Of a DNA stretch of 64,000 nucleotides, positions 26,736 to 55,310 are shown piece after piece. The notes under the pieces are model-generated. The model searched no databases. It was given only the letters and a program-made list of their open reading frames with translations, and had not been told where the DNA came from. The number at the start of each line of letters is the position of its first letter. Position 1 is the first letter of the stretch. This stretch comes from Otis tarda (taxonomy: Eukaryota > Chordata > Aves > Otidiformes > Otididae): positions 70,114,463-70,178,462 of the forward strand of contig CM048554.1 of assembly GCA_026413225.1 (NCBI GenBank), written 5' to 3'. The position numbers and the translations under genes are program-made.

Positions 26736-28710
26736 TTCATAGAATCATAGAATCATAGAATGGTTAGAGTTGGAAGGGACCTTCAAAGGTCATCTAGTCC
26801 AACCCCCCCCGCAAGAGCAGGGACATCCCCGACTAGATCAGGTTGCTCAGAGCCTCATCCAGCCTGGCCTTGAACACTTCCAGGGATGGGGCATCCACCA
26901 CCTCTCTGGGCAACCTGTTCCAGTGCTCTACAACTCTCATTGTAAAAAATTTTTTTCTAATATCTAATCTAAACCTACCTCCTTCTAATTTAAACCCATT
27001 ACCCCTTGTCCTATCACAACAGGCCCTACTGAACAGCCTCTCCCCATCTTTCCTGTAGGCCCCCTTGAGGTATTGGAAGACCGCTATCAGGTCTCCCCGG
27101 AGCCTCCTCTTCTCCAGGCTGAACAGCCCCAACTGTCTCAGCCTGTCCTCATAGGAGAGATGCTCCAGCCCTCTGATCATCTTGGTGGCCCTCCTCTGGA
27201 CCCTTTCCAACTGGTCCATGTCCTTCTTGTGTTGGGGGCTCCAGAACTGGACGCAGTACTCCAGGTGGGGTCTCACCAGGGCAGAGTAGAGGGGCAGAAT
27301 CACCTCCCTCCACCTGCTGGCCACGCTCCTCTTGATGCAGCCCAGGATGCGGTTGGCCTTCTGGGCTGCAAGGGCGCATTGCCCGCTCATGTTGAGCCTC
27401 TCGTCTACCAGCACTCCCAAGTCTTTCTCCTCAGGGCTGCTCTCAATCCATTCTCCGCCCAGCCTGTATTTGTGCCTGGGATTGCCACGACCCAGGTGCA
27501 GGACCTTGCACTTGGCCTGGTTGAACTTCATGAGGTTGGCACGGGCCCACCTCTCCAGCCTGTCAAGGTCCCTCTGGATGGCATCCCTCCCTTCCAGCGA
27601 GTCGACGGCACCACACAGCTTGGTGTCATTGGCGAACTTGCTGAGGGTGCACTCTACCCCACTGTCCATGTCGCCGACAAAGATGTTGAACAGGGCCGGG
27701 CCCAACACGGACCCCTGAGGGACGCCACTCGTGACCGGTCTCCACTTGGACATTGAGCCGTTGACCACCACTCTCTGAGTGCGGCCATCCAGCCAACTCC
27801 TTATCCACCGAGTGGTCCATCCATCGAACCCATGCCTCTCTAATTTAGAGAGAAGGATGTCATGCGGGACAGTGTCAAAAGCTTTGCACAAGTCCAGGTA
27901 GACGATATCCGTTGCCCGTCCCTTGTCCACCGATGCTGTTACCCCGTCATAAAAGGCCACCAAATTGGTCAGGCACGATCTGCCCTTGGTGAAGCCATGT
28001 TGGCTGTCACCAACCACCTCCTTGCTGTCCATGTGCCTTAGCATGGTTTCCAGGAGAATCTGCTCCATGACCTTGCCAGGCACAGAGGTGAGGCTGACCG
28101 GCCTGTAGTTGCCCGGGTCTTCCTTACTCCCCTTTTTAAAAATGGGGGTTATGTCCCCTCTCTTCCAGTCATCGGGGACCTCACCAGACCTCCACGATTT
28201 CTCAAATATGATGGCCAGTGGCTTGGCAACTTCATCCGCCAGTTCCTTCAGGACGCGCGGATGGATCTCATCAGGCCCCATGGACTTGTGCACCTTCAGG
28301 TTCCTTAGATGGTCCTGAACCTGCTCTTCGAGCACCGTGGGCGGTGCCTGTCCCTGCCTGTGCCTTCCACAGCTTGGGTGGGGAGACAAGAGCCCTTATC
28401 AGTGAAGACTGAGGCAAAAAAGTCGTTGAGTACCTCAGCCTTCTCCACATCCCGGGTAACCACGACACCCGTTACCTTCCGGAGGGGGCCTACATTCTCC
28501 TTGGACTTTCTTTTGTCCCCTACATACCTGTAAAAGCTTTTCTTGTTACTTTTTATATCCCTGGCCAGATTCGATTCCATCAGGGCTTTAGCCTTCCTCG
28601 CCCTATCTCTGGCCGCTCGCACAGCCACTCGGTAGTCCTCCCAGGCTACCTGTCCCCGCTTCCACCCTCTATAGGCTTCCTCGAAGAATTCTTCGAAGGT
28701 TTTTTTTATT
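26736..28710 (-). mobile_element. CR1 LINE, 5'-truncated, about 2 kb with most of the reverse transcriptase
   Basis: Longest repeat in the window. The 3' end carries repeated ATTCTATG-type octamers. The main frame (28389 down to 26833, 518 codons) reads through the [30 protein letters not shown], motif [14 protein letters not shown], motif [12 protein letters not shown], motif C FANDT, then the CR1 C-terminal region ending near LDEALSNLI. An upstream frame (28736 down to 28305) holds the linker region ending [11 protein letters not shown]. The two join only by a frameshift around 28,330-28,370. The endonuclease domain is missing. Motif C has Asn for the second catalytic Asp. Confidence 0.95.
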
Positions 28711-28736
28711 GTAAATAGGGACCTAAAATTAGGCAT
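26833..28736 (-). pseudogene. CR1 ORF2 reverse-transcriptase remnant, inactive
   Basis: Coding remnant inside the CR1 above. It is broken by a frameshift between the linker and RT frames, lacks the endonuclease half, and carries FAND instead of the FADD catalytic motif. It is unlikely to mobilise anything. The high open-frame content suggests a fairly young copy. Confidence 0.9.
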
Positions 28737-29989
28737 GACTTCTGGGTGGCCTGAATGTTCTGCTAGCTGGAGGTCCAGAGAATCAGCAAGTTCATCTGAA
28801 GTTATTTGGACTGCAGAGGACTAACGTATATATTAATTTAGGTATTCATCTTTGAAAATGTTGATTCTTTTTCTCTCTGTTTAAAAACTGGTTCCATATG
28901 AAGTCAAAGGATTCTGAAAATAAACACCGATTTACTCCCTAGAACTCACCGATCACTATATCCATGCTGTTTTTACTGTTAGGTTATACTTGCACACCCA
29001 CAATTTGTTCCACTCCAAAAAATAGCAGCGAACTGTTCTAGCTTGCCAAGAGATCATCCTGACAGCTTAACAGACTGAGAGAGCAATTTGTCCGTTTAGG
29101 ACACAGACATAAATCTTTTCTCCTAATAGATTTGTTTAAGGGGCTAGACTGCTTGCTTCTACACCTGAACCTGCCACTAACATATATATATATACGGTCG
29201 CACTGGGAAAGAAGCTGTAGTGAGGGAGAACGCTTACATTTACAAAAGTTGACTTAAATAGCGTTGCTCTCTCTTACGTGAGTTTATACAGATGCCGAGT
29301 TCGTGCTGTAGTCCGAACTTTCCTCATGTTCAGTACTTCAGTGCTTGTGGCCGTGCGAGTCGCTAAAGCACACCTGTACAAATTCCACCTTTGCTTTCCC
29401 TGCACAAAGGCAGCTCTTGGGTTGAAGGATGAGGGCTGACTCGTGTCCCTGCAGTCTCCCCAGGCTCTACAGAGGAGACCTCTTGCTACAACTTCTCAAA
29501 CCACAGGACTCGCGTTCCATTCTCCAAAACCTTCCAAAAACAAGAGGACTGATAGATTTCTGCATCGCCCCTTACACTGTACTGCAGCAATTAAAAAAAC
29601 AGACAACAAGGGCTCAAATTTTCTAAGTTTGATAGCCTCCATAAAAGAAGCTATTGATGTGGAAATTGTTGTTCTATTTTTAAATTAAATTATTAAGTTA
29701 CATAAGGAAGAGCCCTTTTATCATTAAAAAAAAAGGAAATATGGATACTTTTTATTACTCAGTGTATAATTTTACACTTAGCTAAGAATATCTGAAAGGC
29801 TGCGCTAGGTCGGGGTAAAAGTCATCTTATCCAGCATTATGTCCCTGACAGAGGTCCCTAGCAAATGCTTCATGAAAGGGTGTACGTGAAGGACATGCAG
29901 GTGGTGCTAGCTCTGCCATCCCAGTTCCAGCAATTACCATTTTAAGGATTTCCTGAATAGAGGTTGCAACTGGAGAATTACATTTAATG
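28711..29989. other. No gene seen
   Basis: Contains a TA microsatellite. A stretch at about 29,815-29,880 (gtcatcttatccagcattat) resembles the 3' part of an old vertebrate retroposon, possibly linked to the ancient fragment that follows; uncertain. Confidence 0.45.
29181..29195. repeat. TA microsatellite
   Basis: Six to seven AT dinucleotides in a row. Confidence 0.85.
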
Positions 29990-30480
29990 GCCCTTGATGG
30001 ATCTTGCTAGTAGCTACTAATCGAAAAGGGAGCCTCTTTTGTCATTTCATGACTGATTAGTTGCTTTGAAAGCTCTCAGTGAGGACCTCGTGTGAGGCTT
30101 TTTAGAAATCCAGGTATACTGTAAAGTCAAATCACCCTCATTCATATGCTCAGTAACTTCTTGAAAGAATGCTATTAGGTCTGTGAAGCCTGTGCTCCCG
30201 GGAAGCTAAGCTGTGCAGGTGCCCCTGGAGCCTTTAGAAGAATTGGCATCACATTTGTTGGCCCCTGTCCTCTGGGACAACTGCCAGAGCCAGTTAAATA
30301 ACAGCTAAGGGTTCAGTAATTTCATATTTTAATTTGTCTAAAATAGCCAGTGAACAGCATCTGATCACACCACTGTTATTAATTTATTTTAAATTAGCCA
30401 TAGTGCCTGAAATATCAGTCCTGAAGGCAAAATGATCCCTAGCTGTTGCTTTCTTGTTGCTGCAACAGGTAAATACTTGT
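29990..30480 (-). mobile_element. Ancient L3/CR1-like reverse transcriptase fragment
   Basis: Read on the minus strand, with frame slips, the sequence gives LDKLKYEITEPLAVI, then TNVMPILLKAPGAP, then FTDLIAFFQEVTEHMNEGDL and VYLDF-KA. These line up in order with the CR1-group RT (pre-RT, NYRPVSL region, QHGF...LTNLIAF, motif A). Several stops and shifts are present. The edges are approximate. Confidence 0.65.
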
Positions 30481-30887
30481 ATGGAGGAAATACTAAAATC
30501 CTACAGCTTTACCTCCTCATGATTCCATTTTAAGATGATTAGAACCTCTGCATTGCCACTCTTTATATTATGCTTAGGAGAAACTCATAATTGAGGGAAA
30601 CACATCCTCATTGTCTTTGAAAATGAAAGGAAGTTCATTAATAGTACAGACCGGTAACAGCTGATGTGTATGTGTAGCTTCATTAACATTGCTGGAGATA
30701 TAAAAAAAAAAAGAAATAAAAAAATTATATTATCTTCTGTAAAAATATATCAATTTTCTCTAACAGTTTTTTTTGTATGTATGTATTTTAAGTGTTATAA
30801 AAAAACCCCTAATGTCAATAATCAACTGGCTCCAGATACTGCTATCCAGAAGAGACTGAGCAGACACTGTCTAGACCACTATCTTAG

Positions 30888-31430
30888 AACCACAGAATCA
30901 GAGAATAGTTTGGGTTGGAAGGGACCTTTAAAGATACCTAGTCGAACCCCCCTGCAAGGAGCACAACTTTTTGAGAGTGGCCATCCAGACAATTCCTTAT
31001 CCACCCAGTGGTCTGTCCGTTAAATCCACGTCCCTTCAGTTTAAAGATGAGGATGTTGTGTGGGTCAGTGTCAAATGCTTTGCACAAGTCCAGGTAGATG
31101 ATGTCAGTTGCTCTTCCCTTATCCACCAACACTGTAACTCCATTGTAGAAGACCACCAAATTGGTCAGGCACGTTTTGCCCTTCATGAAGCCATGTTGGC
31201 TGTCATCAATTATGTCCTTATTTTCCATGTGCCTTAGCATGGCTTCCAGGAGGATCTGCTCCATGACTTTCCCAGGCACAGAGGTGAGACTGACTGGCCT
31301 TAGTTCCCCGGGTCTTCCTTGTTTCCCTTTTTAAAAATAAGGTTATGTTTCCCCTTTTCCAGTCAGTGGGAACCTCAGCGGACTGCCATGACTTCTCAAA
31401 AGTGATTGACAAGTTAGGAGGCATTTATAA
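30888..31430 (-). mobile_element. CR1 fragment with a large internal deletion
   Basis: The 3' terminus (30888-30964) is joined directly to the RT core (30965-31430). The RT part reads [30 protein letters not shown] and motif [11 protein letters not shown] on the minus strand. Roughly 0.9 kb of the expected CR1 between them is absent, compared with the copy at 26,736. Confidence 0.9.
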
Positions 31431-31695
31431 AAATTCAGGAAAATTATTTGCCTCCAAATTAGCCATTACTAATAAAAAGAAATCAGTAAAAACCAAATGG
31501 CTATGTATCTACAGTGTTGAAATTAAGAGTGAAGTGCCAACAAATTCATTGGAATTGCTGGTATAGCATTAAGATCCATGGCAGTTAATTTCAAGTAACA
31601 TATTAATGCCTACAGCTGCATATGTGCATGTGTTTGTGTACACATATATGTACATCAGTGTGCAACAAGCAGCTGTGTAATTACATTCATACATA

Positions 31696-31861
31696 TCCCT
31701 GGAAACGTTCAAGGCCAGGTTGGATGAGGCTCTGAGCAACCTGATCTAGTCAGGGATGTCCCTGCTCCTTGCAGGGGGGTTGGACTAGATGACCTTTGAA
31801 GGTCCCTTCCTACAGCTTTAGGAAGCTAAACCCTAACCATTCTATGATTCTATGATTCTAT
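31696..31861 (+). mobile_element. CR1 3' fragment with a small insertion
   Basis: Plus-oriented CR1 end (gttcaaggccaggttggatg to repeated ctatgattctatgattc). About 22 bp (cagctttaggaagctaaacc) interrupt the normally continuous cccttcc-aacc block near 31,813-31,836. Confidence 0.92.
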
Positions 31862-34800
31862 ATTTGTCTATATACACATATCTACATGAAAAATGAGAAA
31901 CAACAAATATTCTGTGTTTGTACATATGAGGATAACTTATACATAAATAACAAGATAGCACGGCATTTAGTTCTGGACCAGTTTTTGGTAAATCTACTCA
32001 GAGTGAAAGCCAAGGAAATCCTGCCTGCCCACAAAAGAAAATAAAATAATCCAGTGAAAAGAGGCAGGTTACCATTTAACACTGAACGTGCATGAAAGAT
32101 GGGTAGAGGTAGCTTTCACAGCACTTTCTGTTCTTGTTCTGCTGCTGATCAGTGTTTATTCATGGGCAGGGAGACAGGGCAGCGGAGCAGACACAGCCAG
32201 CCAGTGTGCACCCTGGGAACCCTGAGCGCAAGCCGCCCTCCAAACCTGAGCTGAAAGCTGCCTTCGGCAAAGCCAATGCGACCAGATCTCTGGTCACTGA
32301 GACTTGAGACTGGAGGCAGCCTAATGCAATGACAGCTATGTGTCCTCAGGTCCTCTCACACACAAGAGCTCTCTGATACACAAGCCAGGATGACTTTGAA
32401 GAGCACACGTGGACCCAGGTCTTCTAAAATCTCACTGACTGACAAAAAATAAGGGGAAAAAAATCATTCCTTGATGGATTTCCATAGGCTTCTTTAGACT
32501 TATCCCCAGGATTAATAATACAAGCACAAAGCTTCTCACCGTTGGATGACTAGGCAAGGCTGGAATAGACTGAAAGCTGTCAGTGTCGGGTTTTAAAGGC
32601 ATCCATCACACACCAGTACAATGCTAGCAGCAGTCTCTAAAATGCCAATTATTTAGAAACACTGAACCACACTACGCTGCACAAATTGAAGCGGTTTTAT
32701 TTTATTACAATTTTCCTGTTAAGAACATAGAGTATTACGTAGTGATGTGGAACTGTCTTGTTAATTTACCCTTGGAGAGTATTTTTTTCCAAGCAAATAA
32801 TAAAAGTAACAGAGGTAGAAATTAGTTTTCTTCTCTCACTTGCAATGACTGTGATGAGGCTTAATGGGAGCGTTAATAACAATCTTGACCCAATCTGCAT
32901 TTAATCTGTTGCCATGAATGCAGTGACAGCAATTTGCACAATATGATGATTTTTTGTTCTTTGCTTTGTGACAGTAGCTGCACAAAACAGTTTCAGATTA
33001 TTCACTCTTTTCTAAAGAAGGATTAAATCCATACATATTTTTTAAAATTATGTTGTTAATCAGTTTCTACTCAGTAATGTATTTTTTGAGATGTCAAAAC
33101 ATAATTTTATAAACATACATAATAATGCTTTACCATTTAAATCCATTGCATCATTTGATTTTGATCTACATAAACAAGTATTGTTAGAACAAAACCACCC
33201 CAAACTTCTAAGAGGGAGATGAAGAGAAACATTTATTCTATAGCCTTATCTATTTATTTGAATCAGTATTAGATTTACATCTAGGTCAGTCCTTTAAAAA
33301 TTTGTCCTCTGAATTTCATTTAATTTGAGGTATCTCTGTTATGACTCTTTGCACAGTCCATCAGAAACAAGAATTTTACTCTTTTGTGCTCCACTTCTCG
33401 GTCACAACACAGACATAACCCAGGGTATCATAATGTTATCAGAGACACTATTTCAGTATTACTTTTCATTTGAAGGTTTAAGAGAAAAAATAAAAGGGAT
33501 TTTTGTAGATTTCACTCAAATATAACTTAAAGTGAGTGAAATGTAGAGTTGCACTGTGTACACAGATTTATTCCAGAAAATACGTCCCTGTAGACTATTT
33601 TTCTGTTAACATTGTTGAGATAAAAAACACATCTTCAAATTGCCGATTTCCATTTAATCGCTGCCAGGGAGACATTTCCATTCTTTAAGTTGCACTGCCC
33701 TCTGGGGGAGATGATCCTCAGATATAGCTCCATATCCATGTCGAAAGAACAAAAGCCTTCCTCAGTTTTCTCCTTCACTTTTGAAGGCTGAAGATTCTGA
33801 CTCCTCCAAATTTTATGCTGGTGCCTGATATGATGTTGGCATCATAGCACAAAGATGAGACAGCCCCCATTACAGCCATTTTTAATTTGCTTTTTATTCC
33901 CTTACACGTTCTCTTTTTTTTTCATATGTGCCTGGAAATCTGGGAAGGCCTAGAGGTGCTTTCACGTTTTGTCAGATTTGTAAGGTAGTCCATGGCCAAA
34001 GGTCTGATGCTGCTGCACCGTAGTGCTAGATGCTTCATGAAGCAATGCCCTAGGTTCTGGAGAAACATGCTCATGGCTTCTGCACAACTGAAGGTGGACA
34101 GAAAATACATCAAACTCAACACTTCTCACTAAATATTTTAACTTCTGCTTACAGTGTGCATTCCTAACACGTGCATGGACACTGCCTAACAACATGGAGA
34201 ACTGCTGGGCTTACAGTGCACACTTGGCATGCATGGCTACAGTCCATACACCTGGCATTTCTCGCAAGCCTGAGGGTTTATTCTGTGTACACCAGGCAGT
34301 ATGCTCTGTGCATTGTGTTCCCCGCCTCCTACTTGCTGGCCCCTTCAAAAAACACATGCAGTGAACGGTAACTCAGTTACTGGGGACAGGGATTCATGGC
34401 AAGAAGTGCAGCCTCCCTCAGTGCGAGGCAGGCAGGCAACTTGTCCATCTCCTGTCCAGAGCGATTTTCAGGATTCTCCCTCTCACGCTGTTTAGCAGTG
34501 TGTTGAACTACTAACAGAAAGCTATGGATTTGGAAAAGCCTGGCCTTAAGCATAAGCCTGCTTAGTGTACCTTGTTCTGTCTAGCTCCCCCTTTCCCTCA
34601 GTAGTCTGAGGACACAAACTCAAGAGACAAAATGGTCACCAGGGCTTTTTGCTGCAGGTTAAAGTGTATGTAGCCGTATTTGGGATCCCTCACAATGCAG
34701 CTCTGGGCTCTCTGCAGACCTAATGTTCACTGAAGGAGCTGATGGAAGTTGCTTGTGCAGACCATGGAACAGGCAGGAGGTCTCTAGTCTGGAAAAATCC

Positions 34801-37399
34801 TCATTTTCCAATAAGGATCTGACAAAAAGGCAGTTTTTAGTAAAAAGCTCCCTAACACAAACAAGAAAAAAAAAAGTTACTTCAGCTATCTGAGTCCTGT
34901 TGTTTTCGAAAAAATGTTCAGAGAGTGATTAATAGACAATTAATGCTCATATCCATACAGATTCAAGAGGCTAACAGGAGATCTGGGGGAACGCCAACTG
35001 AGACAGGTATCTGCGTATGAAGGATTCCACCTCCCTTCAAAATGAAGAAAACTGAAGCACTGCAATGAAAACAAATAAAGGGCTCAAATGTAGCAATGCT
35101 GCAAGAGGCTTTTCCAGTGGCAAGTGAACTGGACTGACAGCAACTAGTTAAAAGAAACTCCAGTACAAAGGAAAGTGTTTGCCATCGTGGCTGAAGGTAA
35201 GCAAATTCCTAAGCATTTCCATAGCAGCATATGAACAGCCAAAATAGACTTCCAAATTCCTCAGGAACAATATCGAGAAACAGCTGGTTTCTACACAACT
35301 GAGATTTCACAATATGATTTAAAGCTGTCAGGCAACCTGTACAACTTGAAAGTGAAATAAAACTCCGGAAGATAATTTCTTGTAGCAGATCTTTTATCTC
35401 TCACAATTTCTTAGAAAAGCTGTGTGATGAAGGAGGAGGATGACTTGGTTCAGTGAGGTGTACATAATACTTCAGTATCTTTCTGCAGTACATGCTCCAA
35501 ATAAGACAGCAGGGAGAATTAAAGAATCAGAGAACAATGATGTGATTTAACATTTTGAAAGAAAAGAGATCAGGTTGGTCTGGACAGAAATAGTCTGCCT
35601 TGGCTATCAGAAGTTTTTAGAAGGAAAAAGAGCGCACTGTGAAGACTATGGGAATACTGAAGCAGAAAAAAAATACATAACTAATGAAAACTCATATTTG
35701 GAAAAGAGTAAGGGCTTCTCAAAGGAGAGGGAATGGACTCCTGTTTTGACAGAGTATGAATTAATCACACAAAGCCAGCCACCGTGTTAACTGCGAGCTG
35801 ACGCTGAGCCTCCAGGACCTTCTGGCTATCGTGGCAGTGCTGCGTAGAAGATGAACACAGCACACTTGGCTGCCATTCGAATCCACTTCCATTACCCTGC
35901 CTAACACGAGGGGAGGTCCCGTTAACTAGCAGTGGGTCTTGCGGGGGAAGATGGCTCAGGCTCAGACCTCACGTTCAGGTGAATGCTCATCCGCACCTCG
36001 ACTGCCGCCTCAGTGCAGCACTCGGAGGTGCTGACCGGTCACAGACCAAGGAGAGCCTGACGGCTACTGGCAAGTAGACTATTTAGCCAAGGAGCAGATG
36101 CACTCAATCCCATCTCCCACTCTCAAGTACCTCCGCTCTACCAACATTTTTACTTTTATAGAGACTTTCAAAAGCATTCTTAACCTTTTGGTAAGGACAA
36201 GCATGCCACATTTTATTTCAGTTTAGCATTCAATGTCCACTAATTCTGTGCACTCACTCACCTTTCAAACGAATAGCTATAACAATTTTGTTAATTATTC
36301 CCATTCCCTTTTTTATCACTGGAAAACAATTGCAGCCTTAAACCTTCAGACTGCAAAACTTCCTTCTTAGCTTTTTCTTTCCATGTTTGATTTTGATTTT
36401 GAAAATAAGATTGCCTTTAAAATCAATTATAAATGATAGATTTAGCAACATTCATAGATGTTAAGTCCAATCTGAGCAGTAGCTCAGTACGTAGTACTAT
36501 AATCACTTTATACGTTAGTAAGAAGATAAACTTGTGAGAGTAAAAAATGTTTCTTAATTTGTAAAATGTTACATATTGTTTACTCCGTATAAAATGTTCT
36601 GCCTCCTACTGAACATTATTTTACTTTAAAACTCAATTTAACTGTTTATCCTTCTTAAGTGCCTACTTTTGGATATTAAAGCATGTTTGACAAATGAAGT
36701 GGTTGTATTATTTCAGTTGAGATGATATAATTGGTATTATGTCTGTATTATTAAAATATACTTTTTCTGTTCCTTGATTATCCAATCATTTTATGAAGAT
36801 TTTTAAAGAACGCTTTTTCTTTTTGAAGTATTTCCTTTTTTTGGACCATGTTCACCTACATATCAGCATGACAGCCTGAAGATCCTGCAGGCTCAACGCT
36901 CTTATTAGTGCTTGTAAGAAATGTGGTCCCTAATGGGATTTGATGTAGTGAAGATTTGATATGGTTTTATATGGTTTTTATGGGATGAAGCCTACCCTTT
37001 AGTATTGCTCAGGTAAGGAAGACTACAGCCATTCAGCTCCATCTGCCCCGTTAGCTGATTTTGGGTGGTGTTGGGAAACAGCATAGCAACGGGGAGGCTG
37101 GTCTATTGCTCCTGGTGACACCTTCCCGCTTTCCGGCACTCCCTGATTTGGGTGCGCGTGGGAAGGCAACGAAGCAGCACGGGCCAACTTCTAACCACTC
37201 CATCTCCTTTCAACACCCCAGGGCGGGTGACCAAACCACAACGGCGATGCCATTCCAGGGGAAGCTGGAGACCACTGCAGGCCTAGGCCAGCCGCCACCT
37301 GCAGCGTTTCTTAGGGCAGGCGCTCCGTCTTGCCGCAGCCGGACCGCTCCGGGCAGGCCAGCGCCTTTTGCCGTCACAGGCTCAGGGAGGACGAGCCTG
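31862..37399. other. 5.5 kb upstream of SERINC1, no gene seen
   Basis: AT-rich non-coding DNA grading into the CpG island. A good plus-strand donor-like GAAG|GTAAGC occurs near 35,195 and CAG|GTAAGG near 37,012, neither with a supported exon. Would be intron or promoter flank of a minus-strand PKIB transcript if that starts at the 37.5-kb island. Confidence 0.5.
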
Positions 37400-37632
37400 G
37401 GCCTAGGCCTGGGCTTGTATTAGGGGAAGGGCCTGGCTGCGAGACCCTCACGGAGCCGCCCGCTGACCATCCGCCGCTGCCCCGCCCCCTCCGGAAGTGA
37501 CGTAGCCGTGCCGTCACAGCAGCCGGAAGCGCCGTTGGGAGCGGTAAACAACCCCGTCGAGGGCCTGCGGCAGCCGCGCGTCCATCTTTGAGGAGCGGGA
37601 GCCCGAGCCCGAGCCGTATCGCGCCGCGGACC

Positions 37633-53811
<16,179 letters not shown>

Positions 53812-55310
53812 GCTGTGCAGCTTTCTAGAGCAATTGTGCTAGCTTCACCCTGTCTTTGAAACAAACCAGTATTCCAGATAATAGTGCAGTTGTAAATACG
53901 TGTGTGTGCGTGCGAGTGTGCGTGTGCTCTCCATGTCGTATACCCTGCTTTATTCTGCATGATTACCTTGAGTCATGTCTCTTGTCACTTCACTAAATGA
54001 CTTTTTCTAGCTGAGCTCAGTGACAATTGCTAGAATGATGGTTTTCATAGAATTACTCCTAGATTGAGTGCTTTGGGAGCATTAGATGTAAGATCAAGGC
54101 CTTTTGGAAGTAGGGTTTTTTTCCCCTCATTTGCATTAAATAGTTGTAGGAAAAAAAAGTGCAAGTGTTAATTCAGGTAACAAGACAGTATTAGATCAGG
54201 CTTTGCAAGTAAAGGAGGGGCTGCCTTTGATCCCTGTTGCCTTGATTCCAAAGTAAGTCTTGAGTAAGCGTTGTTACACTCGAAATTGTGCATGTTGGAG
54301 TTTACTGGTCATCTTGCAACGTTTTGGCACGAATCAGCCTGACCTTTTCCCGTACTGAGGGCAGCAGTACCTTTAGCACAGATGTTAAATGGGGAAACTG
54401 GCACCTGAAGCTGCAGAGGAGCTGTTGTCTTCCTTTGGTGCTGTTGGGTCCCATGTGTCACGAGGACAGATGCCGTGGGGAAAAACATCCTGGTATCAGA
54501 TGCTCAGAAGCATGTTTTGAAGGCACCTGTTTACAGTGTGCACCTATGTATCATTATATACATTTTTTTTTTTTTTAAAGTAGTTTAAATGGGATAGCTG
54601 TGCTGTAACTTATTGCTGTTCTGTGTGCTACTTTCTTTCTTGGCTGAGCTACAATCACAGAGTTTGCAAGGAGCCGAGTGGTGAAAACTGTGTAAGCCCT
54701 TTAGAGGAATTTTTTTAAGTATTGTGGTTAAAAAAGAAATGGAGAAAAAGGAATACTGAAATTACAGTCATTAAAGGAGGCTTGAACAAAAAAGTTTAAT
54801 ATATTTGGGGCTCTAAATTTTGAGATCTTTTAATGTATTAGGTATTTTGCTTGTTGTCTGTGGCCAGATATGGACTTGAGCCTAAAGTCTGAATCTCAGC
54901 ATGAGGTAAGACATTAATCTGTTTGACTACAGTACTGTATAGTTCCTGTGCAGTCACAAAATCTTAAATGCTTTTGTGCTTGCTGCTTTGTAACCAAAGT
55001 ATGTGAGCTGCATTATTTACACATCTCTTACTTTATACGGCTTGAGCCTAGAGCAGCCTGACGGGGAGTGACCCTAGAACCTTCAGCAGATGTCGTGCTG
55101 ATGTGTTACTGTGGTGTTTATACTGTTACTTCCTGTTGCTAATTATTCTCTAAGATTTTATTTTAATTCTGCACCTAAACATTGACATTTCCTGCAGAAG
55201 TCTGACAGGTCAGTCCAACTTGAGACGGTAATGGAACGATTAGTAAAGGCTTGTAATGATTTGGAGTATGTTGTTACCTTATTAATAAATAAATTTGGAT
55301 GAAGATGTCC
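53812..55310 (+). other. SERINC1: SERINC1 3' UTR with poly(A) signals
   Basis: About 1.5 kb follows the stop with no ORF of note. Overlapping AATAAA hexamers at 55284-55289 and 55288-55293 would place cleavage near 55,310. The UTR carries a short GT/GC-type simple repeat around 53,900-53,930. The exact end is inferred. Confidence 0.7.
53900..53930 (+). repeat. GT/GC purine-pyrimidine repeat in SERINC1 3' UTR
   Basis: Alternating tract of gtgtgtgcgtgcgagtgtgc type, a potential Z-DNA former, about 90 bp after the stop codon. Confidence 0.8.

Noticed and set aside
27073-27756. 227-codon plus-strand ORF
   Set aside because: Antisense shadow of the CR1 reverse transcriptase frame.
35380-35790. 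Possible exon or old retroelement with a 71-codon ORF
   Set aside because: No recognisable motif and no consistent splice flanks. Left as unassigned.
1-37399. PKIB coding exon
   Set aside because: I looked on the minus strand for the PKI pseudosubstrate GRRNA context and found none. The gene's presence here is only suggested by synteny and the CpG-island donors.
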